64,000 bases of DNA from Xanthobacter sp. YC-JY1 (GCF_021730305.1 NZ_CP032674.1:4449001-4513000); one strand, 5' to 3'. Positions 43,216 to 53,234 are shown, counted from the stretch's first letter. Notes: generated from the sequence alone by a model not told the origin. Translations and numbers: made by a program.

Positions 43216-44196
43216 TCAGTCCGCGATGGTGAGCACGACCTTGCCCTTCACCCTGCGCCCGGAAATCTCGCCAAGGGCCTCGGCGCAGTGTTCCAGCGGG
43301 AAGGTCTTGTCCACGTGCGCGGAGATGCGCCCGTCCCGCGCATAGCCCATCAGTTCCGCCACCGCGTCGCGCAGCCAGCCGGGATTGGCCCGGGCATGGG
43401 TGCCGAAGGCGACGCCGCGCGCGTCGCAATTCTTCACCAGCAGCAGGTTGAGCGGGATCTTGGGGATCTCGCCGGCGGCGAAGCCCACCACCAGGAAGCG
43501 GCCGAGCGAGCCCAGCGCCCGCAGGGCCTGCTCGGCCATGTCGCCTCCCACGGGGTCGTAGACCAGGTCCAGCCCCTTCTCGCCGCCGAAGGCCTTGAGC
43601 GCGGCCTTGAGGTCGCCGGAGGCATAGTCGAAGCCTTCGTCCGCGCCGTGCTCCAGGGCGAAGCGCACCTTATCCGGCGAGGAGGCGCAGGCGATGATGC
43701 GGGCGCCGAGCACCCGGCCGAGTTCCACCGCCGCGAGGCCCACGCCGCCCGAGGCGCCGAGCACGGCGAGCCGCTCGCCCGCCTTCAGTTCGCCGCGGTC
43801 CCTGAGGGCGTAGAGCGCCGTGCCATAGGTGACGATGAGGCCGGCCGCCTTCACGAGGTCGAGGTCATCCGGCACCTTGGCCAGGAACTGGGCGGGTGCC
43901 GCGACATACGCGCGCGCCGCCCCGTAGGTCTGATAGCCGCACACCCGGTCGCCCACGGCAAAGCCGGTCACGCCCTCGCCCAGCGCCGCCACATGGCCGG
44001 CATATTCCGCGCCGGGGGAGAAGGGCAGCTCGGGCTTCACCTGGTAGAGATCGCGGATGATGAGCGTGTCGAAGAAATTAAGGCCGATGGCCGCGACCTT
44101 CACCAGCACCTCACCGGGACCGGGCACCGGCTGCGGCAAGTCGCGAATCTCGAGGGTTTCGGGGGCACCATGGCGCGCGCACACCACCGCTTTCAT
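43216..44196 (-). CDS. NADPH:quinone oxidoreductase (zeta-crystallin/QOR type)
   Basis: A 326-residue zinc-free MDR reductase. It has GEVLVKVAAIGLNFFDTLIIRDLYQ, FSPGAEYAGHV, the cofactor motif LAVLGASGGVGLAAVELG and VYDPVGGDMAEQALRAL, all characteristic of the quinone oxidoreductase branch. It uses NADPH to reduce quinones or activated alkenes. The start at 44196 has AAGGAGCG upstream; the longer ORF adds 14 unrelated residues. Co-substrate preference is inferred from the family only. Confidence 0.88.
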   Translation of the reverse strand: MKAVVCARHGAPETLEIRDLPQPVPGPGEVLVKVAAIGLNFFDTLIIRDLYQVKPELPFSPGAEYAGHVAALGEGVTGFAVGDRVCGYQTYGAARAYVAAPAQFLAKVPDDLDLVKAAGLIVTYGTALYALRDRGELKAGERLAVLGASGGVGLAAVELGRVLGARIIACASSPDKVRFALEHGADEGFDYASGDLKAALKAFGGEKGLDLVYDPVGGDMAEQALRALGSLGRFLVVGFAAGEIPKIPLNLLLVKNCDARGVAFGTHARANPGWLRDAVAELMGYARDGRISAHVDKTFPLEHCAEALGEISGRRVKGKVVLTIAD

Positions 44197-44535
44197 GAAC
44201 GCTCCTTCTCTCCCGCATGAACGGGACCGGATTACCAAAAATTAACCCAACTGGGTGGAAGCACGGGGTAAATACGCCCTTCCGCGACGGCACCGGCCCC
44301 TTACGAACCCTGCGCCTTGCGCTTCACCGAGCGGCCGGACAGTCTCGCAAAGTCCCATGGCGCAACGAATCGGGCGAATTCGCACGTCCGGCGCATTGAG
44401 CGGAGCCGAGCCTTTGGGTTAGGAAAACGCAAGACTACCCCGCCATTTTTTTGACCGCCTGCGCAGCTACCCGACAGCCGGCGGCCAGCCCGAAGTCAGT
44501 TTGCCTTAAAGGGCCCCAGCGATTTAGGAGAAGCC
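44197..44535. other. 339-bp intergenic region
   Basis: Divergent control region of the quinone oxidoreductase and IalB genes. It is somewhat AT-richer than its surroundings, with a TTTTTT run near 44450. Small open frames have no support and no terminator or operator could be singled out. Confidence 0.45.
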
Positions 44536-45057
44536 ATGACGCTTCCTCGTGTCCATCCTGCTCTCCTGGGCATGTTCCTCGCCTGTGCCGCAGCCGCCCC
44601 GGCCGCAGCGCAGGGTCAGCCTCAGTCGAAGGCGGTGGCTCAGTTCGGCGACTGGAGCGTCTACGTCTCCACCTCCAGTCCGAAGGTCTGCTACGCCATC
44701 TCCCAGCCGAAAACCCGCGCGCCCGAAGGGCTGAAGCGCGATCCGGCCTATTTCTTCATCTCTACCCGTCCCGGTGAGAACGTGAAGAACGAAGTGACCG
44801 TCACCATGGGCTTCCCCCTGAAGGAGGGCTCCGACGCCACCCTCACGGTCGGCAACGCGACGCTCCAGCTCTACACCAAGGATCAGGGCGCATGGGTGCG
44901 CAACGTGGCGGACGAATCCAAGCTCGTGGAAGCCATGAAGCGCGGCAAGGACCTCACGGTCGCCTCCACCTCCCTGCGCGGCAACGTGACCACCGACAAA
45001 TATTCGCTGGTCGGCCTCGGCCAGGCGATCGATCGGGTGGCGCAGGAGTGCAAGTGA
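44536..45057 (+). CDS. invasion-associated locus B (IalB) family protein
   Basis: A 173-residue periplasmic protein. The signal peptide ends near PAAAQ (about residue 26). Then come FGDWSVYVSTSSPKVCYAISQP, AYFFISTRPGENVKNEVTVTMGFPL and a C-terminal LVGLGQAIDRVAQECK, the arrangement of IalB proteins with two Cys (VCYA and QECK) that likely pair. The family, first described in Bartonella, is widespread in non-pathogenic Hyphomicrobiales, so an envelope role is more likely than invasion. TTAGGAGAAG precedes the start. Confidence 0.85.
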   Translation: MTLPRVHPALLGMFLACAAAAPAAAQGQPQSKAVAQFGDWSVYVSTSSPKVCYAISQPKTRAPEGLKRDPAYFFISTRPGENVKNEVTVTMGFPLKEGSDATLTVGNATLQLYTKDQGAWVRNVADESKLVEAMKRGKDLTVASTSLRGNVTTDKYSLVGLGQAIDRVAQECK

Positions 45058-45120
45058 GGGATGCGGCTGAGCGGATGCCGCTAAGCGCGTTCAGATGATG
45101 CGTAAGGGACGGGCTAAGCC

Positions 45121-45195
45121 CGTCCCGGAAATCTCCGTCCCGACACTCACCGTCCCGGAAATCACCGGCCGGGCAATCACCGGCCAGGAAGATCC
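45121..45195 (+). repeat. 15-bp tandem repeat across the yidB stop codon
   Basis: Five 15-bp units begin at 45121, 45136, 45151, 45166 and 45181; the consensus is CGTCCCGGAAATCAC with the last two diverging (CGGCC-). The yidB stop lies in the fourth unit. Read in another frame on the - strand it would give GDFRD-type pentapeptides, but no ORF start supports that. Confidence 0.75.
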
Positions 45196-45593
45196 AGCAC
45201 GCCGTTGGGGCTGAAGCGGTCGATGATGGCCGGCAGGTGCTTGGCCAGGAGTTCCGGCAGCATCTCCGGCTGGAGGCCGAGGCCGTTCGCAATGGCGTTG
45301 AGGGGTTCGGCGCCCAGCGCATTGACGATCTCGTCCGCGCTCACCGGCACGTTGGGGCCGGTGGAAAGCCAGCTCTCCACCTCGTGCGCCAGCCCCGCCT
45401 CGTGCAATTGCGCCAGCACGCCCTCGATGCTGCCATACGGCGTCTTCGCCAGCGCCCCGTCGAGAATGCCGGGCAGTGCCGTGGCCATGGGGCCGCTCAG
45501 GAGCGTGTCGATGAGGGCGCCGGCGCCCTCGGGCCCGGCACGGCCAAGCATGTTGGACAGCATGCCGCCCATCATCTGGTCGAACAGGCCCAT
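45177..45593 (-). CDS. YidB-family protein (DUF937-like)
   Basis: A 138-residue protein with the YidB pattern: MGLFDQMMGGMLSNMLG start, a Gly/Ala-rich segment, VLAQLHEAGLAHEVESWLSTGPNVPVSADEI and LLAKHLPAIIDRFSPNG. Function is unknown. The start at 45593 follows GGAGGAG and gives the family opening; the longer ORF adds 51 Arg-rich residues. The 3' end runs into the 15-bp repeat, so its final residues may vary between strains. Confidence 0.85.
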   Translation of the reverse strand: MGLFDQMMGGMLSNMLGRAGPEGAGALIDTLLSGPMATALPGILDGALAKTPYGSIEGVLAQLHEAGLAHEVESWLSTGPNVPVSADEIVNALGAEPLNAIANGLGLQPEMLPELLAKHLPAIIDRFSPNGVLDLPGR

Positions 45594-45778
45594 CCGCGTC
45601 TCCTCCGCGCTGTTGCGCTGCACGATGCGGCGCGCCGTGCGTTGGTGTACCGGATCGCCCGGACGGTGTCGATCTGGCGCGGATCGGTCACGAACGCCTG
45701 ATCGCCTGCGGCTCCGCGCCGCTGGGACGGCGTGTGACCTATGCACGACGATCGTCAGCCGCTAACGGCTCGCAGGTG

Positions 45779-46930
45779 ATGATTTCACTCCCTCTGTTCA
45801 CGGCCCTCGCCCTCATGACCGCCGTCGCGGCCCTCGCCGTGCTGTGGCCGCTGTCGCGCGCCCGCACCATGAAGGCGACGCGGGAGGCGGACCTCGCCGT
45901 CTATCGCGACCAGCTCGCCGAGCTCGCCCGCGACGCCAAGTCCGGCCGCCTGCCCGCCGCCGAGGCGGAGGCCGCGCGCATCGAGGTCGCCCGGCGAATG
46001 CTGGCCGCCGACGCAGCGGCCGATGCCGCCTCCGCCGACCCGGCCATCGCCGGCCGGCGCCGGCGCGCGGCCGCCATCGTGGCGCTCGTCTTCGTCCCGG
46101 TCTGCGCCGCCGCGCTCTATGCGGTGATGGGCTCGCCCGGCATTCCCGGCGCGCCCCTCGCCGAGCGCCTGTCGGCGACGCCGGATCGCAGCGACGTCGC
46201 GATCCTGGTGCGCCGCGTGGAGGAGCACCTCCAGAAGAACCCCAATGACGGGCAGGGCTATGAAATCCTCGCCCCCATCTATCTGCGCCTCGGCCGTCCC
46301 GAGGATTCCGCCCGCGCCTACGGCGAAGCCATCCGCATTCTCGGCCCCACCGCCGAGCGCCTGTCGGCACGCGGCGACGCGCTGGTCGTGGCGGCGGACG
46401 GCCTCGTCACCGCGGACGCCGCCAAGGCCTTCGCCGCCGCGCTCGCGCTGAACCCGGCCGAGCCGCGCGCCGCCTATTTCCTCGGCCTCGCCGCGGAGCA
46501 GGACGGGCGCACGCAGGATGCGGCGCGCATCTGGGGCGACCTGCTCGCCCGCACGCCGGCTTCGGCCCCCTACCGGCCCGTGGTGGCGGAGGCGCTGGCC
46601 CGCGTCGGCGGTACGGTCCCGCCCGCAGCATCTTCCCCTGCGACACCGGGTCCCGGTGCCGCCGATGTCAATGCGGCCGCCCAAATGTCGCCGCAGGACC
46701 GGAACGCCATGATACGTGGCATGGTGGAGCGTCTCGCCGCCCGGCTCGACAAGGAGCCGAACGACATTGACGGCTGGGAGCGGCTGATCCGCGCCTACGG
46801 CGTGCTCGGCGACAAGGACAAGGCAGACGCCGCGCTCAAGACGGCGCGCGCTGCCTTCAAAGACGATCCGGCGGCCCTCGCCCGTCTCGACGCGGCGGAG
46901 AAGGCCCTGCCGACAGGAGGAAAAGGATGA
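45779..46930 (+). CDS. ccmI: cytochrome c maturation protein CcmI
   Basis: CcmI holds apocytochrome c for heme ligation in the System I pathway. The 383-residue protein has two membrane helices (about 1-25 and 92-115) with the basic/leucine-zipper-like cytoplasmic loop between, [24 protein letters not shown], then a periplasmic TPR region ([42 protein letters not shown], and [22 protein letters not shown]). It starts at 45779 with AGG upstream and overlaps ccmE by 4 bp. It heads ccmI-ccmE-ccmF-ccmH. Confidence 0.92.
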   Translation: MISLPLFTALALMTAVAALAVLWPLSRARTMKATREADLAVYRDQLAELARDAKSGRLPAAEAEAARIEVARRMLAADAAADAASADPAIAGRRRRAAAIVALVFVPVCAAALYAVMGSPGIPGAPLAERLSATPDRSDVAILVRRVEEHLQKNPNDGQGYEILAPIYLRLGRPEDSARAYGEAIRILGPTAERLSARGDALVVAADGLVTADAAKAFAAALALNPAEPRAAYFLGLAAEQDGRTQDAARIWGDLLARTPASAPYRPVVAEALARVGGTVPPAASSPATPGPGAADVNAAAQMSPQDRNAMIRGMVERLAARLDKEPNDIDGWERLIRAYGVLGDKDKADAALKTARAAFKDDPAALARLDAAEKALPTGGKG

Positions 46931-47406
46931 CGCGCAAGCAGCGCAGGCTGATCCTCATCGGCGCCGGGCTCGGCGTGCTCGCGCTTGCCGCCGGCCTCAT
47001 CCTCTCGGCGCTCAATGACACAATCGTCTTCTTCCGCACCCCCACCGAGGTGGCGCAGAAGCAGGTGACGCCCGGTGCGCGCCTCAGGCTCGGCGGGCTG
47101 GTGGAGACCGGGAGCGTCACCAAGGCCGGCACGCTCACCACCTTCTCCATCACCGACGGCAACGCCACGGTGAAGGTGGCCTATCAGGGCATCCTCCCCG
47201 ACCTGTTCCGCGAGGGTCAGGGCGTGGTGGCCGAAGGCGCGCTCCAGCCGGACGGCCAGTTCAAGGCCGACAGCGTGCTTGCCAAGCATGACGAGAAATA
47301 CATGCCCCGCGAAGTCGCCGACGCGCTGAAGCAGCAGGGTCTCTGGAAGGACGGGGCGCCCGCGCCCGGTGCCGCTTCCCCCTCCACCCGCCAGCCCGGG
47401 AGCTGA
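46927..47406 (+). CDS. ccmE: cytochrome c maturation heme chaperone CcmE
   Basis: CcmE carries heme in the periplasm through a covalent bond to its His. The 159-residue protein has an N-terminal membrane anchor ([20 protein letters not shown]), an OB-fold, and the heme-binding H121 with Y125 in [15 protein letters not shown]. The C-terminal tail is Pro/Ala-rich. It overlaps ccmI by 4 bp and ends 3 bp before ccmF. Confidence 0.95.
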   Translation: MTRKQRRLILIGAGLGVLALAAGLILSALNDTIVFFRTPTEVAQKQVTPGARLRLGGLVETGSVTKAGTLTTFSITDGNATVKVAYQGILPDLFREGQGVVAEGALQPDGQFKADSVLAKHDEKYMPREVADALKQQGLWKDGAPAPGAASPSTRQPGS

Positions 47407-47409
47407 GGC

Positions 47410-49398
47410 ATGATCGCCGAGATCGGGCAATACGCCCTCGCCCTCGCCTTCGCGCTGGCCCTCGCGCAGGTGATCCTGCCCGCCTGGGGCGCGGGGCGGG
47501 GCGACGCCGTGCTGATGGGCTCCGCGGGGCCGATCGCCCTCGCTCTGTTCGGCTTCGTCGCCTTCGCCTTCGGCGCGCTGGTGCAGCTCTACGTCACCTC
47601 CGACTTCACGGTGGTGAACGTGGTGGAGAACTCCCACTCCCAGATGCCGCTGGTCTACCGCGTGACCTCCACATGGGGGAACCACGAAGGCTCCATGCTG
47701 CTGTGGGTGTTCGTGCTCGCCATCTTCGGCGCGCTGGTGGTGGTGTTCGGCGCCAACCTGCCGGACCGGCTCAAGGCGCTGGTGCTGTCGGTGCAGGGCG
47801 CGGTGGCGGCGGCCTTCCTCTCCTTCATCCTGTTCACCTCAAACCCGTTCGCGCGGATCGTGCCCCCGCCGGCCGAGGGACGCAGCCTCAATCCCATCCT
47901 CCAGGACCCCGGCCTCGCCATCCATCCGCCGCTGCTCTATCTCGGCTATGTGGGGCTCTCCATCTCCTTCTCCTTCGCCATCGCGGCGCTGATCGAGGGG
48001 CGGATCGACGCCGCCTGGGCGCGCTGGGTGCGGCCCTGGACGCTGGCGGCCTGGGTGTTCCTCACCCTCGGCATCGCGGTGGGCTCCTACTGGGCCTATT
48101 ACGAGCTGGGCTGGGGCGGCTGGTGGTTCTGGGACCCGGTGGAGAACGCATCCCTGATGCCGTGGCTCGCCGCCACCGCGCTGCTGCATTCCGCCGTGGT
48201 GATGGAGAAGCGCGACGCGCTGAAGGTGTGGACCATCCTCCTCGCCATCCTCGCCTTCTCGCTCTCGCTGGTGGGCACCTTCCTGGTGCGTTCGGGGGTG
48301 CTGACCTCGGTGCATGCGTTCGCCACCGATCCGGCGCGGGGCGTGTTCATACTTGGCATCCTCACCTTCTTCATCGCCGGCGGACTCGCGCTGTTCGCCT
48401 TCCGCGCCTCCGAGCTGAAGCAGGGCGGCCTCTTCGCGCCGATCTCGCGGGAGGGGGCGCTGGTGTTCAACAACCTGTTCCTCACCGCCGCCACCGCCGC
48501 GGTGCTGGTGGGCACGCTCTATCCGCTGGCGCTCGAAGCCTTCACCGGCGCCAAGATTACGGTGGGCCCGCCCTATTTCAATCTCGTGTTCGGCGGGCTG
48601 ATGCTGCCCCTCGTCTTCGCCATGCCGTTCGGCCCGCTGCTCGCCTGGAAGCGCGGCGACATCCTCGGCGCGGCGCAGCGGCTGATGCTCGCCGCAGGGC
48701 TCGCCATCGTCGCGGCGGTGGTGACGGCGGCAGCGACCACCGGCGGTCCGGTGCTGGCGCCGCTGGCGGTGGGCCTTGCCGCCTTCATCATGCTCGGCGC
48801 CCTGACCGACCTCGCCGAACGCGCCGGCCTCGGCCGCGTGGGGGCGAAGGTGGCGCTCGCCCGGCTCGCCGGCGTGCCGCGCTCGGCTTATGGCACGGCC
48901 ATCGCCCATTTCGGCGTGGGCGTGTGCCTGCTCGGCATCGTCTGCGAGACCTCGTGGAGCCTTGAGAAGATCGCCGCGGTGAAGCTCGGCGACACCATCA
49001 CCATCGGCTCGCGCACCCTCACTCTCGACCGGCTGGAAAACCGCACCGGGCCGAACTTCCGCGCCCGCACCGCCGTCTTCTCCATCCGCGACGGCGGCGT
49101 CCCGGACGGCACCATCGAGGCCTCTCGCCGCACCTTCGCCGCGCGGCAGATGGCCACCACCGAGGCGGGGCTGCGCACGTTCGGCTTCAGCCAGCTCTAT
49201 GTAAGCATGGCCGAGGAAGCCGCCGACGGCCATGTCTCCGTCCGCGCCACCTTCAAGCCGTTCGTGACGCTGATCTGGCTCGGCGCGGTGGTGATGGCGC
49301 TGGGCGGCGTGCTCTCCCTCGCCGACCGGCGCCTGAGGGTGGGCGCACCACGTCCGGCGGCGAAGAAGCAGCGCCAGGCCGTGGCGCCGGCGGAGTGA
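47410..49398 (+). CDS. ccmF: cytochrome c heme lyase subunit CcmF
   Basis: CcmF takes heme from CcmE and, with CcmH and CcmI, attaches it to apocytochrome c. The 662-residue polytopic protein has the WWD heme-binding segment [15 protein letters not shown] (about 230-245), [18 protein letters not shown] and conserved His in LLHSAVV and HSQMPLVYR, followed by the IAHFGVG region. The stop overlaps the GTG that could begin ccmH. No CcmA-D genes are in the window. Confidence 0.95.
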   Translation: MIAEIGQYALALAFALALAQVILPAWGAGRGDAVLMGSAGPIALALFGFVAFAFGALVQLYVTSDFTVVNVVENSHSQMPLVYRVTSTWGNHEGSMLLWVFVLAIFGALVVVFGANLPDRLKALVLSVQGAVAAAFLSFILFTSNPFARIVPPPAEGRSLNPILQDPGLAIHPPLLYLGYVGLSISFSFAIAALIEGRIDAAWARWVRPWTLAAWVFLTLGIAVGSYWAYYELGWGGWWFWDPVENASLMPWLAATALLHSAVVMEKRDALKVWTILLAILAFSLSLVGTFLVRSGVLTSVHAFATDPARGVFILGILTFFIAGGLALFAFRASELKQGGLFAPISREGALVFNNLFLTAATAAVLVGTLYPLALEAFTGAKITVGPPYFNLVFGGLMLPLVFAMPFGPLLAWKRGDILGAAQRLMLAAGLAIVAAVVTAAATTGGPVLAPLAVGLAAFIMLGALTDLAERAGLGRVGAKVALARLAGVPRSAYGTAIAHFGVGVCLLGIVCETSWSLEKIAAVKLGDTITIGSRTLTLDRLENRTGPNFRARTAVFSIRDGGVPDGTIEASRRTFAARQMATTEAGLRTFGFSQLYVSMAEEAADGHVSVRATFKPFVTLIWLGAVVMALGGVLSLADRRLRVGAPRPAAKKQRQAVAPAE

Positions 49399-49403
49399 AC
49401 GCC

Positions 49404-49898
49404 ATGGCACCGAACCCGCGCCCCCTTCTCGCCGCGCTCCTGCTCCTCCTCGCCCTCGGCAGCCCGGCCTTCGCCGTGCAGCCGGACGAGGTGCTGGGCG
49501 ATCCGGTGATGGAAAGCCGCGCCCGCACCATCTCGGCGGAACTGCGCTGCATGGTCTGCCAGAACCAGTCCATCGACGATTCTGACGCGCCGCTGGCGAA
49601 GGACCTGCGCATCATCGTGCGCGAGCGGCTGAAGGCGGGCGACAGCGACAGCCAGGTGCTGGACTTCATGGTGGCCCGCTACGGCGAATTCGTGCTGCTC
49701 CGCCCGCGCATGTCCTGGCGCAACGCTCTTTTGTGGGGGGCGCCCATCCTCGTGCTGCTGCTGGGCGGCCTCGGCGCCATCCTCGCTTTGCGCCGCCGCA
49801 GCGCCGCGCCCCCGGCGCCCCGCCTTTCGGCGGCCGAGGAGGCCCGGCTGAAGGCGCTGCTCGCCGAGGGCGACGGGGCCGGCACGAACAAGCCCTGA
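49404..49898 (+). CDS. ccmH: cytochrome c maturation thiol protein CcmH
   Basis: CcmH reduces or presents the CxxCH thiols of apocytochrome c. The 164-residue protein has a signal peptide, the redox motif LRCMVCQN (C49 and C52 from this start), a three-helix domain with [16 protein letters not shown] and [13 protein letters not shown], and a C-terminal membrane helix. The ATG at 49404 follows GGAG; a GTG at 49395 overlapping the ccmF stop would add three residues and cannot be excluded. It ends the ccmIEFH operon. Confidence 0.93.
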   Translation: MAPNPRPLLAALLLLLALGSPAFAVQPDEVLGDPVMESRARTISAELRCMVCQNQSIDDSDAPLAKDLRIIVRERLKAGDSDSQVLDFMVARYGEFVLLRPRMSWRNALLWGAPILVLLLGGLGAILALRRRSAAPPAPRLSAAEEARLKALLAEGDGAGTNKP

Positions 49899-49966
49899 GG
49901 CGGACGCGGGGCGGCTCCCGCATTCTTCCCGTGGAAAGGTGGGCCGCGAGGGATTATGTGTGGCGG

Positions 49967-51211
49967 ATGATGTCCACGCCCGAAGCCATGCCCGACCCCA
50001 CGCTCACGCCTGAAACCGCCGTGCCCCCCATGGCTCCCGAGGTTGCGCCTGCGCGCGCGTCCCTCGTCGGCCTCGACCGGGACAAGCTGGGCGATGCGCT
50101 CGACGCCATCGGCGTGAAGGGCTCCGAGCGGCGCATGCGCGTCAACCAGCTCTGGCACTGGATCTACCTGCGCGGCGCCCTCGACTTTTCGGAGATGACC
50201 AACGTCTCCAAGCACCTGCGCGCCCGGCTGGAAGAGGCCTACACCCTCGCCCGCCCCGAGATCGTGGCAGAGCAGGTGTCGCAGGATGGTACCCGCAAGT
50301 GGCTGCTCCGCTTCCCGGCGGACCACCCGGGCGAGCGGCCGCACGACATCGAGACGGTCTACATCCCCGAGAGCGACCGCGGCACGCTGTGCGTCTCCTC
50401 GCAGGTGGGCTGCACGCTGAACTGCTCCTTCTGCCACACCGGCACCCAGCGCCTGGTGCGCAACCTCACCGCCGCCGAGATCGTGGCGCAGGTGATGGTG
50501 GCCCGTGACCGGCTGGGCGACTATCCCGGCCGCGAGCGCGCCGTCGGCCCCGGCCTGCCCACCGAGGGCGACCGGCTCGTCACCAACATCGTCTTCATGG
50601 GCATGGGCGAGCCGCTCTATGCCTATGACAGCGTGAAGGAAGCCATCGAGACCCTCTCGGACGGCGACGGCCTCGGCCTCGGCAGAAGGCGCATCACCGT
50701 CTCCACCTCCGGCGTGGTGCCGGAGATCGAGCGGCTGGGCTCGGAAGTCGGCCCCATGCTGGCCATCTCGCTGCACGCGGTGCGCGACGATCTGCGCGAC
50801 GTGCTGGTGCCCATCAACAAGAAATACCCCATCAAGGAGCTGATGGAGGCCTGCCGGACCTATCCGGCCGCTTCCAACGCCAAGCGCATCACCTTCGAAT
50901 ACGTGATGCTGAAGGGCGTGAACGACTCGCCCGCCGATGCCCGCGCGCTGGTGAAGCTGCTGGAAGGCGTGCCGGCCAAGATCAACCTCATCCCCTTCAA
51001 CCCCTGGCCGGGCACGCAATATGAGTGCTCGGACTGGGAGACCATCGAGCGCTTCTCGGACATCGTGTTCCGCGCCGGCTATGCGAGCCCGGTGCGCACG
51101 CCGCGCGGGCGCGACATCCTCGCCGCCTGCGGCCAGCTCAAGAGCGAGAGCGAGAAGCTCACCGCCCGCGAGCGCCTCGCCTACCGCGCCATGATGGCCC
51201 AGGCGGAATAG
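49967..51211 (+). CDS. rlmN: 23S rRNA/tRNA adenine C2-methyltransferase RlmN
   Basis: RlmN is a radical-SAM enzyme methylating A2503 of 23S rRNA and A37 of some tRNAs. The 414-residue protein has the cluster motif C149-x3-C153-x2-C156 in [68 protein letters not shown] and the late catalytic Cys in DILAACGQL. Start 49967 or the ATG three bases later are equivalent; the longer ORF is a shadow over ccmH. It is monocistronic or loosely linked to the VOC gene 28 bp on. Confidence 0.95.
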   Translation: MMSTPEAMPDPTLTPETAVPPMAPEVAPARASLVGLDRDKLGDALDAIGVKGSERRMRVNQLWHWIYLRGALDFSEMTNVSKHLRARLEEAYTLARPEIVAEQVSQDGTRKWLLRFPADHPGERPHDIETVYIPESDRGTLCVSSQVGCTLNCSFCHTGTQRLVRNLTAAEIVAQVMVARDRLGDYPGRERAVGPGLPTEGDRLVTNIVFMGMGEPLYAYDSVKEAIETLSDGDGLGLGRRRITVSTSGVVPEIERLGSEVGPMLAISLHAVRDDLRDVLVPINKKYPIKELMEACRTYPAASNAKRITFEYVMLKGVNDSPADARALVKLLEGVPAKINLIPFNPWPGTQYECSDWETIERFSDIVFRAGYASPVRTPRGRDILAACGQLKSESEKLTARERLAYRAMMAQAE

Positions 51212-51239
51212 CGCCCGCCCCTTTCCGGAGACGCGTGCC

Positions 51240-51632
51240 ATGCTCGACCATGTGGGGATTTCGGTTCACGACGTGGCGCGCTCCCGCGCCTTCTACCTCG
51301 CGGCGCTCGCCCCCCTCGGCTACGGCATCCTCATGGAGGCGAGCCCCCCGGGCGGGCATCATTATATCGGTTTCGGCGTGATCGGCTCCGGCAAGCCGGA
51401 CTTCTGGATCGGCGATGCGCCGGTCGCCACCGGGCACCTGCATCTCGCCTTCGCCGCGACGGACCGCGCGGCGGTGGATGCCTTCTACGCCGCCGCCATC
51501 GCCGCCGGTGCGCGGGACAATGGCGCGCCGGGCCTGCGCCCGCATTACCACCCCAATTATTACGGGGCCTTCGTGTTCGATCCCGATGGCCTCAACGTGG
51601 AAGCCGTCTGCCACCTGCCCGAGACCGCCTGA
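51240..51632 (+). CDS. VOC-superfamily protein (glyoxalase/bleomycin-resistance fold)
   Basis: A 130-residue single vicinal-oxygen-chelate protein. The two beta-alpha-beta-beta-beta modules begin LDHVGISVHDVARSRAFYLAAL and HLHLAFAATDRAAVDAFYAAAI. Candidate metal ligands are H4, H66 or H68 and E116 in GLNVEAVCH. Substrate unknown; members act on lactoylglutathione-like, aromatic or antibiotic substrates. It starts 28 bp after rlmN and ends 4 bp before a membrane protein gene. Confidence 0.85.
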   Translation: MLDHVGISVHDVARSRAFYLAALAPLGYGILMEASPPGGHHYIGFGVIGSGKPDFWIGDAPVATGHLHLAFAATDRAAVDAFYAAAIAAGARDNGAPGLRPHYHPNYYGAFVFDPDGLNVEAVCHLPETA

Positions 51633-51636
51633 GCCC

Positions 51637-52173
51637 ATGGACAACCTCGTCCGCCTGCTGCTGCGCTTCGTTCTGGTGCCGCTCGGCTATTTCGCGTCGG
51701 TGATCGCGGGAGCGTGCGTGATCCTCATCGGGGAGTGGCGCATCGGCTCGCTGTTCACCGCCGCCGATCCCGGCGACCGGGCGCTGGGCTTCATCGTCGC
51801 CATCGCCACCACCGTGGTGGTGCTGTTCATGTTGCTGATGCTCATGTGGCTGGTGGCGGCGGTGGGCATCCTGTTTTCGGAGGCCTTCGCCATCCGCTCG
51901 TGGATGTTCCACGTGGCCAATGGCGTTGTCTCGGCCTGGATCGGCGCCCAGCTCTTCGCGCCCACCGATGGCGCGACGGCGGTGGCAGGCGATCCCTTCT
52001 ATGTGGTGGCGGCGGGCCTTGCCGGCGGCCTTGCCTATTGGCTGGTGGCAGGCTCCACGGCCGGCTTCTTCAAGCCCATCCTGCGCTCGCCCGCCGAGCG
52101 GGCCGGCGCCCTGCCCCCGCCACCCCGCCGGCCGGACCTGTCGCCGCCCTCGCCTGAGTCGCCCCCCAGATGA
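51637..52173 (+). CDS. small membrane protein of unknown function
   Basis: A 178-residue protein with about four hydrophobic segments (LLLRFVLVPLGYFASVIAGACVIL, a second spanning FIVAIATTVVVLFMLLMLMWLV, VVSAWIGAQL, and YVVAAGLAGGLAYWLVAG) and a Pro-rich cytoplasmic tail. No family recognised. Its last helix, AGLAGGLAYWLVAGSTAG, is close to AGAGGGLAYWAVAGRSAG of the next gene, which it overlaps by 4 bp (ATGA). The start at 51637 follows CCTGAGCCC with weak ribosome signal, but the 4-bp spacing from the VOC gene suggests coupling. Confidence 0.7.
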   Translation: MDNLVRLLLRFVLVPLGYFASVIAGACVILIGEWRIGSLFTAADPGDRALGFIVAIATTVVVLFMLLMLMWLVAAVGILFSEAFAIRSWMFHVANGVVSAWIGAQLFAPTDGATAVAGDPFYVVAAGLAGGLAYWLVAGSTAGFFKPILRSPAERAGALPPPPRRPDLSPPSPESPPR

Positions 52174-52640
52174 GTCCCGGCGCCGACGGTCCCGGTGCGG
52201 CCCGGCGCACGGGTCGTCTGGCGTTGGCCTATCTCGCGTCCGTCCTCGTCACCGTAAGCCTGCTGCCGCTTGTCGGCGCCGCCATGGACCGGATAGCGCC
52301 CGCTCCCGGCGCGTCCGAGGGGCTGGCGCTGTATTATGGCGTGGCGATCGCGTCCGCTGGCTTCGCCTATCTGCTCGCTGCCGTATGCGGACTTGTGCCG
52401 GCACTGGTGTGGATCGCCGTCTCGGAACGGAAAAGCCTGCGCCATCCGCTCTCCCATGTGGCGGCCGGCGCGATCTGGGCCGCGGCGGGCTGGCTGGGCT
52501 TCTCCCTCGTCACCGATTCTCTCGGCGACCCGCTGCTGGCGCGGGTGACGATCGACCTTCTCATCGCCGGTGCCGGCGGAGGCCTTGCCTACTGGGCCGT
52601 GGCCGGGCGCAGCGCGGGCGGCGGCACACCCCGTCGCTGA
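52170..52640 (+). CDS. small membrane protein, paralogous tail with its neighbour
   Basis: A 156-residue membrane protein with about four hydrophobic segments: ALAYLASVLVTVSLLPLVG, GVAIASAGFAYLLAAVCGL, AAGAIWAAAGWLGFSLV and IAGAGGGLAYWAVAGRSAG. Family unknown. The start is in a 4-bp overlap with the preceding membrane gene. The two proteins may form a heteromer; the shared final helix suggests duplication. Downstream comes the rpmB terminator on the other strand. Confidence 0.7.
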   Translation: MSPGADGPGAARRTGRLALAYLASVLVTVSLLPLVGAAMDRIAPAPGASEGLALYYGVAIASAGFAYLLAAVCGLVPALVWIAVSERKSLRHPLSHVAAGAIWAAAGWLGFSLVTDSLGDPLLARVTIDLLIAGAGGGLAYWAVAGRSAGGGTPRR

Positions 52641-52660
52641 GAAGCGCACCCACGACGAAA

Positions 52661-52686
52661 AACCGCGGACGTTGCCGTCCGCGGTT
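52661..52686 (-). terminator. intrinsic terminator of rpmB
   Basis: AACCGCGGACG-TTGC-CGTCCGCGGTT; on the - strand it is followed by TTTTTCG. It can also act on the upstream + strand genes, with weaker TTCAAAA. Confidence 0.8.
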
Positions 52687-52712
52687 CAAAACGTCTCGGG
52701 AAACCCGAAGGC

Positions 52713-53009
52713 TCAGGCCGCGGCAGCGGCAGCGGCGGCCTTGGCGATCTGGCGCTTGAGGTCGAGGGCAACGGGAGACAGCTCCTCGTCGCGGGCCTTG
52801 GCGAGGAAAGCGTCGAGGCCACCGCGGTGGTCCACGCTCTTCAGCGCGTTGGCGCTGATGCGCAGGCGCACGGAACGCTTCAGCGTCTCGCTCTCCAGCG
52901 TCACGTTGCACAGGTTCGGCAGGAACCGGCGCTTGGTCTTGCGGTTCGAGTGGCTCACGAGGTTGCCGCTCTGAACCCCCTTGCCGGTCAGGTCACACCG
53001 CCGGGACAT
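52713..53009 (-). CDS. rpmB: 50S ribosomal protein L28
   Basis: Ribosomal protein L28, 98 residues: [29 protein letters not shown], the conserved N-terminal signature, then [27 protein letters not shown]. The C terminus ends in an alanine run. The start at 53009 has AAGGAC upstream; the longer ORF extends into the ricin gene's upstream region. The promoter at 53100-53128 is nearly ideal, as expected for a ribosomal gene. Confidence 0.96.
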   Translation of the reverse strand: MSRRCDLTGKGVQSGNLVSHSNRKTKRRFLPNLCNVTLESETLKRSVRLRISANALKSVDHRGGLDAFLAKARDEELSPVALDLKRQIAKAAAAAAAA

Positions 53010-53099
53010 GGCGAAAGTCCTTTTTTCTTCGTATGGCGCGGGGAACGCGTCGGGGCCAGAAGACCCGCGTGCACTCACCCGCTCTATCGGGAAGCGGCT

Positions 53100-53128
53100 C
53101 CTATAGGGGGAGAGGGGGAGCCAGTCAA
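53100..53128 (-). promoter_or_regulatory. rpmB promoter
   Basis: TTGACT (53123-53128), a 17-base spacer and TATAGG (53100-53105) on the - strand, transcript start near 53093, about 85 bases before the rpmB ATG. It is the best sigma-70 match noted in the window. Confidence 0.75.
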
Positions 53129-53234
53129 GGTGCGGAGCATATTGCCTCCGCCCGGACCTTGCTATGAGAATGACGTTACGGCCAGGCTTGACGGGGAACA
53201 AGGGTCGAGCCTGATGGCCGGGATGGGGGATTTC

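Noticed and set aside
44217-44399. A 60-residue open frame before the IalB gene
   Set aside because: No ribosome site, no conservation evidence, and it overlaps the control region of two genes.
44954-45322. A pentapeptide-repeat protein on the - strand
   Set aside because: GDFRD-type repeats come from the 15-bp tandem repeat read in a second frame. There is no start codon context, and the frame overlaps yidB.
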